A stretch of 52,319 nt of DNA from Janthinobacterium psychrotolerans (GTDB lineage Bacteria; Pseudomonadota; Gammaproteobacteria; Burkholderiales; Burkholderiaceae_D): NCBI RefSeq assembly GCF_001677885.1, contig NZ_LOCQ01000036.1, forward strand, positions 1 to 52,319. Reading direction: 5' to 3'. The notes beneath the pieces were generated by a model that was not told the DNA's origin, did not search any database, and worked only from the letters and a program-made list of their open reading frames with translations. The translations under genes were made by a program, and so were the position numbers. Shown piece after piece: positions 36,541 through 44,878 of this stretch (position 1 is the stretch's first letter; each line of letters begins with the position of its first letter).

Positions 36541-37422
36541 ATGCAATGGACCCTGGAACAAATGCGCTACCTGGAGGCAGCCGTCGCCGCCGGCTCGTTT
36601 TCGGGCGCGGCGCGCCGGCTGGGCCGCGCGCAATCGGTGGTCAGCACGGCCATTGGCCTGCTGGAAGCGGAGCTGGGCGTGGAGCTGTTCGACCGTTCGC
36701 GGCGCAACGCCGTGCTGACCGAAGCGGGCAAGGTGATGCACCTGGAAGCGTGCGAACTGCTGCGCCAGGCCGAACGGCTGCAACTGCGCGCCCAGTTGCT
36801 GAGCGTGGCGCCGGAAGCGCGGCTGACCCTGGCGCTCGACGAAGCCCTGCCCTATCTGGCGATCGGCACCCTGGTGAAAGAGCTGGCGGCGCGCTATCCG
36901 GCGCTGGAACTGGTGATGCTCAACGCCACGGCGTCCGAGGTGGCGCATTACGTGGAGCAGCAGCAGGCCGACGTGGCTTTCCACTTCGACCGCGGCCCGG
37001 TCGCGTCGATTCTGGAACAGCAGCATATCGGCAGCGTGGCGCAAGGCGTGTTTGTGGCCAGGAACCATGCCATGGCGCACGGGCAGGAGGTCAGCCGCAA
37101 CGAGCTGACGCGCCACCGCCAGCTGATCATGGATTCCGAACTGAACCGTGAACAGGCTTATAGTCCGGCTGTCTGGTATTCCGACAGTTTTTACAGCATC
37201 GCGGAAATGGTCGCCGATGAATTGGGCTGGGCGATCCTGCCGCTCAATATCGCCCACTACGACAACTACAAGGGTTTTCTGCAGGAAGTGCCCTGCCCCA
37301 CCCTGGCCCTGTCGCGTCTGCCCGTACGGCGGCTGGCCTTGCACGGCAAGAAACTGAGCGCCACCTGCCAGTGGCTCACCACCAGGCTGGCCGAATTGCT
37401 GCGCGACGGTCCGCGCGCCTGA
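36541..37422 (+). CDS. LysR-family regulator, likely controlling the MFS pump
   Basis: The 293-residue protein has the winged helix LEQMRYLEAAVAAGSFSGAARRLGRAQSVVSTAIGLLE and a C-terminal effector domain. An ATG at 36532 also exists but overlaps the palindrome; the ATG at 36541 better fits LysR starts. It is divergent from the DHA2 pump, with a perfect palindrome in between, and is followed after 27 bases by a secreted unknown protein that may share its transcript. Confidence 0.88.
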   Translation: MQWTLEQMRYLEAAVAAGSFSGAARRLGRAQSVVSTAIGLLEAELGVELFDRSRRNAVLTEAGKVMHLEACELLRQAERLQLRAQLLSVAPEARLTLALDEALPYLAIGTLVKELAARYPALELVMLNATASEVAHYVEQQQADVAFHFDRGPVASILEQQHIGSVAQGVFVARNHAMAHGQEVSRNELTRHRQLIMDSELNREQAYSPAVWYSDSFYSIAEMVADELGWAILPLNIAHYDNYKGFLQEVPCPTLALSRLPVRRLALHGKKLSATCQWLTTRLAELLRDGPRA

Positions 37423-37449
37423 TCCGAACATTCAACTGGAGATACAACC

Positions 37450-37971
37450 ATGAAACACCCCCGCGCCACCAGCTTTTTGACTGGCCTCATCGCCGTCACC
37501 CTGTCGTGTACTGTCCCCCTCGCTTCGGCCGCCGACGCACTGGAAAACGGCCTGGCACAGGCCATGCATGTGAAAAAGGGCACCAATGAACGCGTCGGCA
37601 CCGCCGGCAAGGCGATACAGGCGTATGTGCAGGCAGGCTATATCGAGAAAAAACCGGACGCCAGGATGGACTACACCGATTACTATGTGCTCAAAAAGCC
37701 CACGCCTTTCATGGGCCATGAGCTGGTTTTGATCGAAGAAGAATATATGCTGGAACATATCGGCTGCTGCGTCAGCCCCGGCGCCGGCCTGAGCGTGAAG
37801 GTCAATGGCAGTCTCAAGCCACTGGAAGGGTTTGCCAGGGCGCACCGCTGCAGGCTGCTCGACACCAGCGACGAACTGCAAGCCGAGCTGGCCAGCCTGG
37901 GAAGCCGGCGCAAGCTGGCGCCGGGCCAATATGTCACCCTGACCTGCCGCGAGCGCGACGCACAGGGCTGA
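37450..37971 (+). CDS. Unknown secreted protein
   Basis: The 173-residue protein starts at an ATG with GGAG upstream and has a signal peptide (residues 1-27, ending ASA). The mature part has a DYTDYYVLKKPTPFMGHELVLIEEEY stretch and three or four cysteines (HIGCCVSP, HRCRLL, LTCRER). Disulphides are likely. The family is not recognised. It follows the LysR gene closely. Confidence 0.7.
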   Translation: MKHPRATSFLTGLIAVTLSCTVPLASAADALENGLAQAMHVKKGTNERVGTAGKAIQAYVQAGYIEKKPDARMDYTDYYVLKKPTPFMGHELVLIEEEYMLEHIGCCVSPGAGLSVKVNGSLKPLEGFARAHRCRLLDTSDELQAELASLGSRRKLAPGQYVTLTCRERDAQG

Positions 37972-38023
37972 GCGGCGCATCAGTTATAGAGTATGGTTGG
38001 ATTTTTTTGGGGAGCGCCGAACC

Positions 38024-38578
38024 ATGGCTGTACGCTATCGTTTTTTGGCATCTGAACAGGACCATCACCTGGTCATCGATTGGTTCAGCGCGCTTGGTCA
38101 CGAGATGACCGTGCAGGCACATCCGGACGGCATCTGGTTTTATTTTCGCGCGATGGCGACCCAGGCGCTGCCTGATGCGCAGCAGATCGATCAAAAAACA
38201 ACGCCGCTGGTTTGGGTATCAACGCCCCGCAAGCGTCAAGACCTGTTGTGGACCGATGCGGAAGTGTGCTTTACCGCCACGCCGCTGAAATCGCAGTTCC
38301 CGCAACTGCATCGCATTGCCTTGGCGTTTGCAACATGGCTCAAGCAATTCGACCTGGTTTTTTCGCGCAAGGACGAGGTGGCACCAGAGTGGAGTTACTA
38401 TCTGGAAGGTGGCCTTCAGAACAGCGGCGACAACTTGTACGCGCTGCCACAGGCGATGGACGCATTGCGCAACGGCAGGTATTTTGTCTCGCATGGTGCG
38501 AACGACACGGTGGTCGATACGGTCGCAAAAGCGCTGCGCCTGCGCGGCCACGCATTCGACACGCATTACCCCGTCTGA
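38024..38578 (+). CDS. Unknown cytoplasmic protein
   Basis: The 184-residue protein starts at the ATG at 38024 with a GGGGAG ribosome site. It has no signal peptide, no membrane segment and no motif I recognise. Mid-protein reads VWVSTPRKRQDLLWTDAEVCFTATPLK. It stands alone between a secreted protein and the MarR gene. Confidence 0.65.
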   Translation: MAVRYRFLASEQDHHLVIDWFSALGHEMTVQAHPDGIWFYFRAMATQALPDAQQIDQKTTPLVWVSTPRKRQDLLWTDAEVCFTATPLKSQFPQLHRIALAFATWLKQFDLVFSRKDEVAPEWSYYLEGGLQNSGDNLYALPQAMDALRNGRYFVSHGANDTVVDTVAKALRLRGHAFDTHYPV

Positions 38579-38629
38579 GCGCGAAGACGCCTGGCGAAAC
38601 AGGCGGCCACTGCTACGCTTGATTTATGA

Positions 38630-38658
38630 CGCATACGTAGTAGTATACTTCGCATGCG
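38630..38658. promoter_or_regulatory. Imperfect palindrome over the marR start
   Basis: A 29-base imperfect dyad runs from CGCATACG to CGCATGCG with AGTA/TACT inner halves and only a few mismatches. It covers the ATG at 38654 and the presumed promoter, as expected for a MarR-type autorepressor. Confidence 0.5.
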
Positions 38659-39193
38659 TAATAATTCCTCCCCTGATCCCGATCCTGCTCCCGATCCTGC
38701 TCCCACCCGCCCCGGCGGCAAGCGCCCCCCTCGCCTGTTCAACCTGCTGAGCCAGGCGCGCCAGAACCTGTTTCGCTCGGCCGATGCCGTGTTTGCCAGC
38801 GAACTGGGCTATTCCGGGACGCAGGTGGTGGCCCTGTTTGTGCTGAAAAGCGAGGAAGGCTGCCAGCTCAAGGACCTGGGACGGCTGCTGCAGCTGAAAA
38901 ATTCGGCCGTCACGGGCCTGGTGTCGCGCATGGAAGAGAACGGGCTGATCGTGCGCCGCCAGTCGGCGCTCGATGCGCGCGCCGGGTCATTGCATTTGTC
39001 GCCCAAGGGGCACGAAGTGCTGGCCGCCGCCCTGCCCGTGCTCGACAGTTTGAATGCGCAGCTGAAACAGGGCTTCACCGAAGAGGAACTGGCCGTTGTC
39101 GCGCGCTTCCTGATCCATGCGGCCGGCCTGCGCTTCGAGCAAGACCATCCACCATCGACCACCCCAAAGGAGCAAGACCATGCAAGTAAATGA
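38654..39193 (+). CDS. MarR-family transcriptional regulator
   Basis: The 179-residue protein has a winged-helix MarR core: ALFVLKSEEGCQLKDLGRLLQLKNSAVTGLVSRMEENGLIVRRQS, with the wing DARAGSLHLSPKG. The first 28 residues are a Pro/Asp-rich tail made by a 12-bp repeat (DPAP units) and are unusual for the family. It overlaps the thioesterase gene by 14 bases, so the pair forms an operon and MarR probably controls it. Confidence 0.88.
   Translation: MRNNSSPDPDPAPDPAPTRPGGKRPPRLFNLLSQARQNLFRSADAVFASELGYSGTQVVALFVLKSEEGCQLKDLGRLLQLKNSAVTGLVSRMEENGLIVRRQSALDARAGSLHLSPKGHEVLAAALPVLDSLNAQLKQGFTEEELAVVARFLIHAAGLRFEQDHPPSTTPKEQDHASK
38681..38704 (+). repeat. 12-bp tandem repeat in the marR 5' end
   Basis: GATCCTGCTCCC occurs twice in a row (38681-38692, 38693-38704), preceded by a partial copy GATCCC. 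It encodes DPAP units in the N-terminal tail of the MarR protein. Confidence 0.85.
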
Positions 39194-39617
39194 GATGACC
39201 GGCCTGGAACTGATGCAGGCGTTCGCCAAAGGCCTGTTTCCGCGCCCCGGTATTTCCAATGTGATGCCGATGGAAGTCGACACCATCGAGCACGGCCGCG
39301 TGGTGTTTACGGCCACCGCCAACCAGACGCATACCAACCCCATGGGCGGCGTGCATGGCGGTTTTGCCGCCACCGTGCTCGACACGGTCACCGGTTGCGC
39401 CACGCATACGGTGCTGCCGGCCGGCGAGAGCTATGGCACGACCGACCTGAATATCAAGATGTGCCGGCCGCTGCCGTTCGACCAGGCCCTGTATGCGGAA
39501 GGCAAGGTCATCAATGCGGGGCGCAACCTGGTCATTTCGGAAGGCACCATCCGCGACGAGGCCGGCAAGATCTATGCGCACGCCACCGCCACCTGCATGA
39601 TTATCCGCCCGTCCTGA
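39180..39617 (+). CDS. PaaI-family hotdog thioesterase
   Basis: The 145-residue protein has a hotdog fold with the PaaI signature TNPMGGVHGGFAATVLDTVTGCA, where HGG and the Asp of VLD are the usual active-site region, and LNIKMCRPL in a core strand. Such enzymes hydrolyse acyl-CoA or aryl-CoA thioesters. It overlaps marR by 14 bases and overlaps the convergent acyltransferase end by 17 bases. Confidence 0.87.
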   Translation: MQVNEMTGLELMQAFAKGLFPRPGISNVMPMEVDTIEHGRVVFTATANQTHTNPMGGVHGGFAATVLDTVTGCATHTVLPAGESYGTTDLNIKMCRPLPFDQALYAEGKVINAGRNLVISEGTIRDEAGKIYAHATATCMIIRPS

Positions 39618-40761
39618 GTGCCGCTGTCACTCCTGCGCGCCGGCCGTACCAGGCGCGCAGGGCGCGATTGGCCGGCTCGGACAGATGGCGGCTGACCAGC
39701 ATGGCAACCAGCGCCGACACCGCCACGAACAGTGCCAGCCATGGCAGCCGCAGGGCGTAGCTCAGTTCCTCCCTGGTGACGAGATTGCGCATTACCGCCA
39801 GCACGATCACGTGGAACAGATACAGCTCGTAACTGTGGCGCCCGGCCCAGCGCAGCGGCGCACCCAGTTTGCCCGTGGTCCAGCCCGGCCGCCCTTCGCC
39901 GTGGGCGCCCAGCACGATGCCGGCGGCCGCCAGGGCAATGGCCGTAAAGCCGAACAGCTCGTGGCCGGCGATGCCGCGCAAATAAATCACCGGCAGCGCC
40001 AGGGCGCAGGCCACGCGCAACACGCGCCGCGCTTGCGGCGACAAGCAAAGCCGCGGCGCCAGCAAGGCGGTCAGGCAGCCGATGGCGATCGCGTCGAAAC
40101 AGGCAAGGTAGCCATACATGAAATACAGCTCGTTGTCGGCGTGCGCGCCGCGATAGACGGGGCCGATCACGACCGCCGCCAGGCAGACCAGGGCCAGCAG
40201 CCAGGTTTTGCGCAGCAACAGGCACAGCGGTGGCAGGCACAGATAAAACATTTCCTCGACCGATAGCGACCAATAGACGTTGAGGCAATAGTTAAAGTAG
40301 CCGGCCGACTGCATCAGCAGGTTATGCCAGAACGTCAGGATGGACAAAATAGCGATGCCGAAATAGCTGGCCGGCAACGGCGGCCTGGCGTCGCCATTGT
40401 TGAAAAAGGGCACGTCCAGCACGCCCAGCACCACGATGATGGTGAGCGCAAGCAGCAGGCTGGGCAGGATACGGGCGGCGCGCATCACATAAAAGCTGCG
40501 CGCATCGATATTGCGCAAGCTGCCCCAGCGCCTGAGGATGCCGCCGGTAATCAGGTAGCCGGAGATGACAAAGAAGATCGTCACGCCATAATTGCCGTTG
40601 AAGGCGATCGCCTTGATGGCATCGCGGCCCAGCAGGTCCCCGAGCGGACTGTTGAACAGGCCAAAGGCCAGGGTAAAGTGCAGGAGCAGCACGCAGGCGA
40701 TGGCCACGCCGCGCAAAAAATCAATGCGCGCGCTGCGCTTGCCTGGATAGTCATCATTCAT
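39601..40761 (-). CDS. Acyltransferase-3 family membrane protein
   Basis: The 386-residue OafA/YrhL-type protein has the N-terminal RIDFLRGVAIACVLLLHFTLAFG with the catalytic His, the NYGVTIFFVISGYLITG segment and about ten helices. It O-acylates a sugar in the envelope or an exported glycan. The ATG at 40761 places the catalytic helix at the usual distance; 40 upstream codons are not conserved. It is convergent with the thioesterase. The acceptor is unknown; no polysaccharide genes are next to it. Confidence 0.86.
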   Translation of the reverse strand: MNDDYPGKRSARIDFLRGVAIACVLLLHFTLAFGLFNSPLGDLLGRDAIKAIAFNGNYGVTIFFVISGYLITGGILRRWGSLRNIDARSFYVMRAARILPSLLLALTIIVVLGVLDVPFFNNGDARPPLPASYFGIAILSILTFWHNLLMQSAGYFNYCLNVYWSLSVEEMFYLCLPPLCLLLRKTWLLALVCLAAVVIGPVYRGAHADNELYFMYGYLACFDAIAIGCLTALLAPRLCLSPQARRVLRVACALALPVIYLRGIAGHELFGFTAIALAAAGIVLGAHGEGRPGWTTGKLGAPLRWAGRHSYELYLFHVIVLAVMRNLVTREELSYALRLPWLALFVAVSALVAMLVSRHLSEPANRALRAWYGRRAGVTAALRTGG

Positions 40762-40822
40762 GCGGTACGCGCCTTGGGAGTGATTGGTGTGCACGCAGTA
40801 TGTGACACTTGTCGCATAACTG

Positions 40823-41842
40823 TCAATCACCAGACTGCCACGCTGCGGATGATTTTTTTCGCAGCAGGCTGCCAGCCGCATTGCTGTCGAAGCGCCCCGC
40901 CTCTTCTATATAGCCGTGCACGGTTCCGTCATGGCGCCAGCCGCCCTGGCGCTTGATGGCCTGGAAGTCGGCGCCGGCGCGGTGCGCGCTGGTGGCCATG
41001 CCGCGCCGCAGGCTGTGGCTCGACAGTTCGGGCACATAGTCGAGACCCGCCAGTTTGGCACAGGCCTCCAATATCGTATTGATGCTGCCCGCATGCAGCG
41101 GCCTGGCGGCCACATGGCCCCATTGATTGACGGTGCGCAGCAGCGGACCGGCGCCGATGGCGGCCGCCGCCAGCCAGTTTTTCAGCGCCGTGGCCGGACA
41201 GCACACCGCGTCACCGTAAGGCACCGCCTTGACGACGCCCTCGCCCGACTGGTCGGTTTTCGAGCGCGGCAAGGTGATCACCATGCCTTGCGGCTCCCAC
41301 GCCACATCCTCCACGCGCAAGGCGACCAGCTCGCTGCGCCGGAAACCGCCGAAAAATCCCAGCTGCAGCAAGGCGCTGTCACGCAGTGCCTTGATGGTGC
41401 CCAGTTCGTGCAGGCGCGCGACGATCAACTCCAGATCGGCCATAGGCAAGGCCTTGGCCTTCTTTTTCGGCTTGCCGTGCAGGCGGGCGATACCGGCCAG
41501 CGTCTTGCGCACGGTAGGGGTGGACGCGGCGTCAAAAAAGCCCTGGTACACATGCCATTGCGACAGCGCCGTCAGGCGCAGGGCCAGGGTGCGCGCGTTC
41601 AGGGTATCGGCATGGGCCAGCAAATAGCGGATCACGGCGGACTCGTCGGCGGGCAGCGCTCCGCCCCAGGCTTGAAAGTGGCGGATGGCCGACCGGTAGG
41701 CGCGGCGCGTATTGTCGGCGGTGGCGGCGGCCAGGAACGCCTGGTGGCGCGCGGCCAGTTCGGCGTCAACCAGGGCGCCGTGTACTGGCGCCACGGCGAG
41801 CGGACCGGCGGCGGGCGATTTTTTCAGGAGGGAGTGAGCCAT
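40823..41842 (-). CDS. Tyrosine recombinase (phage-type integrase)
   Basis: The 339-residue protein has a SAM-like N-terminal domain (NTRRAYRSAIRHFQAWGG) and a catalytic domain with the Arg of GFRRSELVALR, HSLRRG (HxxR), GGWRHDGTVHGYIEE supplying the Trp position and the nucleophile Tyr, and a Lys candidate in PRSKTDQ. It is a stand-alone recombinase of the XerC/D-integrase class. It is divergent from a KfrA-like gene, with a repeat-rich region between. No obvious att core is visible nearby. It may serve a small mobile unit, or the pair may be a domesticated chromosomal module. Confidence 0.88.
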   Translation of the reverse strand: MAHSLLKKSPAAGPLAVAPVHGALVDAELAARHQAFLAAATADNTRRAYRSAIRHFQAWGGALPADESAVIRYLLAHADTLNARTLALRLTALSQWHVYQGFFDAASTPTVRKTLAGIARLHGKPKKKAKALPMADLELIVARLHELGTIKALRDSALLQLGFFGGFRRSELVALRVEDVAWEPQGMVITLPRSKTDQSGEGVVKAVPYGDAVCCPATALKNWLAAAAIGAGPLLRTVNQWGHVAARPLHAGSINTILEACAKLAGLDYVPELSSHSLRRGMATSAHRAGADFQAIKRQGGWRHDGTVHGYIEEAGRFDSNAAGSLLRKKSSAAWQSGD

Positions 41843-41966
41843 GGAATGCGGGAAAACGAGGATTTGTACCGGGCAATACGCAGGATACCATGCAAAACCA
41901 CCGCATAACCCACGATAATCGATCTTATCACGACTTATTTTTCTGCATTTTTTTCAAAATTTATAT

Positions 41967-42002
41967 CGTAATATAATGCCGTATTACGTATCATGTAATA
42001 CG
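41967..42002. promoter_or_regulatory. CGTAATA/TATTACG operator array with -10 box
   Basis: Motif CGTAATA (41967-41973), CGTATTAC (41980-41987) and GTAATACG (41995-42002) form two overlapping dyads. A perfect TATAAT (41972-41977) overlaps the first. The array sits between the divergent recombinase and KfrA-like genes, 29 bases before the latter, and is a strong candidate for KfrA binding and autorepression. Confidence 0.72.
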
Positions 42003-42030
42003 TTACCAAATTTCGCTCACAGGTGGTTTT

Positions 42031-43083
42031 ATGGCTCGCGCCGGCATTTTGTACTCCGATGTTATGAAAGCAGCCCAAATCGTGGCCGCCGATGGGCGCA
42101 ATCCCACGGTCGACAATGTGCGCGAGGCGCTGGGCAGCACTGGCAGCAAGAGCACCATCGCGCCCCTGCTCAAGCGCTGGAAGGAAGAGTTTCAAGCCGC
42201 GGGCGCCGTGAAAACCGAGGCTGGCTTGCCGGCCGAATTGATGGAAGCGATGCGCGGCGTGTATCACAAGCAGCAGCGCGACGTGGCGCAGCAGCTGGAG
42301 CACTCGATGCGGGAAAACCGTGTCGAGCTTGATGCGGCATTGGAAAAGCTGAAAAAAACCGAGGCCGAACGGCTCAAACTGGCGGAAGTGAGGACGGCGC
42401 TGACGCAGGAGTTGCGCGCGACCCAGCAGGCGCTGGCCCAGCTGAAGGAGGAACACCATTTTCGCGCCGTGACCCTGGCCAGCCTGCACAGCGACAATGC
42501 GGGCCTGACGCAGCGCCTGGCCGACCGGGGCGAGGAAATCGCCGCGCTGAACCGGCAGCTGGCGCAGGTGCGCTCGCAGTTCGACCATTACCAGGAAGCG
42601 TCGGCGGCCCAGCGCAGCGAAGAACGGCAAAGCCAGCAACAGCAGCTGAGCCGGCTGGAGCAGGACAACGCCCAGCTGCAGCAGCGCCTGCAAGGCCAGC
42701 AGGCCACCCTGGTGCAGCAGGACATGCGCCTGGCCCAGCTGCGGGAAGCGCAGCAGCGCCTGGAGCACAGCGCGGCGGCGGACCGCGAAGCACTGGCGAC
42801 CTTGCGTCCCGAGCGCGACCAGTTCGAATATCAGTATGGGCAGGCGGCCGCGTCGGCCGACGCGCTGCTGGCCAGGCTGGAAGCGGCCATGCAGTCGCTC
42901 AATGAATCAAAAGTGGCGCTGGCCACGCAGGACCGGCAATTGACGATGCTGGCAGACAAGACGGAGATGGGGATACAGCGCACGCGCCAGCTGGAACAGG
43001 AACGCGACACCTTGCTGCGCGAACACGCGGGCATGGCGGCGCGGCTGGCGCTGCTGGAAGAGCGCCAGGCAGCGCGTAAATAG
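42031..43083 (+). CDS. kfrA: KfrA-like DNA-binding coiled-coil protein
   Basis: The 350-residue protein has the KfrA N-terminal DNA-binding domain (ILYSDVMKAAQIVAADGRNPTVDNVREALGSTGSKSTIAPLLKRW) and then about 270 residues of nearly unbroken coiled coil rich in Gln, Glu, Arg and Ala. KfrA proteins bind operators by their own promoter and can assist plasmid segregation through filaments. AGGTGG precedes the ATG. It is divergent from a tyrosine recombinase. It is intact, unlike the island copy at 16592-17358. Confidence 0.85.
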   Translation: MARAGILYSDVMKAAQIVAADGRNPTVDNVREALGSTGSKSTIAPLLKRWKEEFQAAGAVKTEAGLPAELMEAMRGVYHKQQRDVAQQLEHSMRENRVELDAALEKLKKTEAERLKLAEVRTALTQELRATQQALAQLKEEHHFRAVTLASLHSDNAGLTQRLADRGEEIAALNRQLAQVRSQFDHYQEASAAQRSEERQSQQQQLSRLEQDNAQLQQRLQGQQATLVQQDMRLAQLREAQQRLEHSAAADREALATLRPERDQFEYQYGQAAASADALLARLEAAMQSLNESKVALATQDRQLTMLADKTEMGIQRTRQLEQERDTLLREHAGMAARLALLEERQAARK

Positions 43084-43094
43084 ACGAGCAGGCG

Positions 43095-43745
43095 CTACCA
43101 GAACTTCCACCAAGGCCGCGCTTCGACGACGACGTCGGCGCCATTGACCTCAAGCCTGGGTGCCGGTTCCGGCATGGCCGGCGGCCAGCCTTCGGCGCTG
43201 GCGGCCGAGCCGACCAGCACAAAGCCATTGTAGCGCTGCGGTTCGGCCGGATACGGCATGCCGGCCAGGTTGGCCAGTGCCTCGGTGATCGCCAGGGTGC
43301 CGCTGGCGCAGGCCGCGTCGAGGTCGGCCAGCGCCGCCAGCATATCGTGCTGCAAGCGCCCTTCTTCGTCCATCATGTCCAGTTCCTGGGTGCGCACCAG
43401 TACATGGCTGTAGTGCTCGCGGGCGATGCGCGCCTCCCATTCCTGGTACAGCGCATGGCGTTCCTCGCCCAGCGCGCGCCGCATCATGGCCGAGCGCGTT
43501 TTCAGCCGCGCCAGGCCCTCGTCGCGCGGACAGGCCAGGTAGGCATAGTCGCGCGCCACATCGAACACGCCCTCCTCGCCAGGCGCCAGGCGCACGTCCT
43601 GCGGTCCGAACAGGCACAGCCAGAAAAAGGGGACGCAGTAGGCCGCCTCGTACTCCATGCCGGACTCATCACTAAAAGCCGGCCAATCACTTTCCTGCGG
43701 CGGCGTGGAGAAATTCGTGCTACACAGATAAACACGGTTCGACAT
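43095..43745 (-). CDS. Unknown cytoplasmic protein
   Basis: The 216-residue protein starts at the ATG at 43745 (AGGACC upstream). It has SNRVYLCSTNF at the N terminus, Trp-rich ends (PWWKFW at the C terminus) and no membrane segment long enough to call. Family not recognised. It is convergent with the KfrA-like gene with 11 bases between them. Confidence 0.65.
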   Translation of the reverse strand: MSNRVYLCSTNFSTPPQESDWPAFSDESGMEYEAAYCVPFFWLCLFGPQDVRLAPGEEGVFDVARDYAYLACPRDEGLARLKTRSAMMRRALGEERHALYQEWEARIAREHYSHVLVRTQELDMMDEEGRLQHDMLAALADLDAACASGTLAITEALANLAGMPYPAEPQRYNGFVLVGSAASAEGWPPAMPEPAPRLEVNGADVVVEARPWWKFW

Positions 43746-43909
43746 GGTGCAAGGTCCTGAAAAGAAGGCGGGATGTGGGCAGGCAAGCGTTGCGCCACTG
43801 CATTCTGCCACCAACTGCGGCTTTCTTCACGCGAAATTCACCGTGCCGGGCTAGCATGCTGGCAACCTGGCGCGCATGGTGCTGCGCCTGCTTACCGGAG
43901 TGTTGCCCG

Positions 43910-44809
43910 ATGATCCACGCCACCCAGGTCGCCTTGCGCCGCAGCGCCGACGGCCATCGCCTGAAAGCCGCCCTCGGCGCGCTGGTCTATCCACGCCAGC
44001 ACAGGCGCTGGCAGGCGTTTCTGAAGCAGACACCGGGCATGGCGGCGCTGGCGTACCTGCATCCCTGCCTGCGCTACAAGCTGTATCGTCCCTACGCCAG
44101 CTGCCAGCTCGACTGTAACGGCCGCCTGGCGCTGCTCGAGGGGCATTATCGCTTCCTGTGGCAAGCCGGCGCACGCCCCCTGGTGGAACAGGCGGCGCGG
44201 CAAGCGCTGGTGCTGGCCAGCGTGGAAGGCAAGGATGGCGGCGGCTATCAAGTGCAGCTCAGTGCGATTCACGACAGCTACCGCGAAGGCGAACTGTGCT
44301 TGCGCCTGGTGCGCGATGGGGTGCCGCTGTACCTGGCCAGCTTTCTTTTTGTGCCGCGTGCCGATGGCGTGTCGCTGCAATTGGGCGCCTTGCAGGGAAT
44401 ACGCGCGCAGTCGGGCGCGCAACTGGTGCGCGACGCCACGCGCGCCCTGCATGGCTGCCGGCCCAAGAACCTGCTGGTGGCCGTGCTGCGCGACCTCGGT
44501 GATTTCTTTTGCTGTAATTATCTGTTCCTGATCAGCAATGCCAACCGCATCGCCCTCAATCCACGCCGTCGGCGCCAGATCGGCGCCGACTATGACCAGG
44601 CCTGGCGTGAGCTGCAGGCGATGGCGATGGCGGATGGTAACTACCACCTGCCCTGCCAGTCTTACCGGCCACCAGACCTGGCCGCCGTGGCGTCCAGAAA
44701 ACGCGCCGATGCGCGCCGCCGCGGTGAATTGCTGGCAATGATCACCACCGCCATGCGCGGCACCCTGGCTACGCTGCTCGATTCGCCTGCCCGCCCACAA
44801 TACTTATAA
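43910..44809 (+). CDS. VirK/YbjX (DUF535) family protein
   Basis: The 299-residue protein has the DUF535 layout: HPCLRYKLYRPYASCQL, LLEGHYRFLW, IHDSYREGELCLRLVRDG and LGALQGIRAQSGAQLVRDATRALHGCRPKNLLVAVLRDLG. Members (VirK, YbjX) are linked to outer-membrane function or peptide resistance in enterobacteria; the mechanism is unknown. The ATG at 43910 is preferred because conserved sequence begins soon after it, but longer starts exist. Confidence 0.8.
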   Translation: MIHATQVALRRSADGHRLKAALGALVYPRQHRRWQAFLKQTPGMAALAYLHPCLRYKLYRPYASCQLDCNGRLALLEGHYRFLWQAGARPLVEQAARQALVLASVEGKDGGGYQVQLSAIHDSYREGELCLRLVRDGVPLYLASFLFVPRADGVSLQLGALQGIRAQSGAQLVRDATRALHGCRPKNLLVAVLRDLGDFFCCNYLFLISNANRIALNPRRRRQIGADYDQAWRELQAMAMADGNYHLPCQSYRPPDLAAVASRKRADARRRGELLAMITTAMRGTLATLLDSPARPQYL

Positions 44810-44878
44810 GCGAAATAACATTACCATAAAAAACATTTTGCTTTACCATGCCTTGTTTTCACCCTGAGGGAATCGTCC

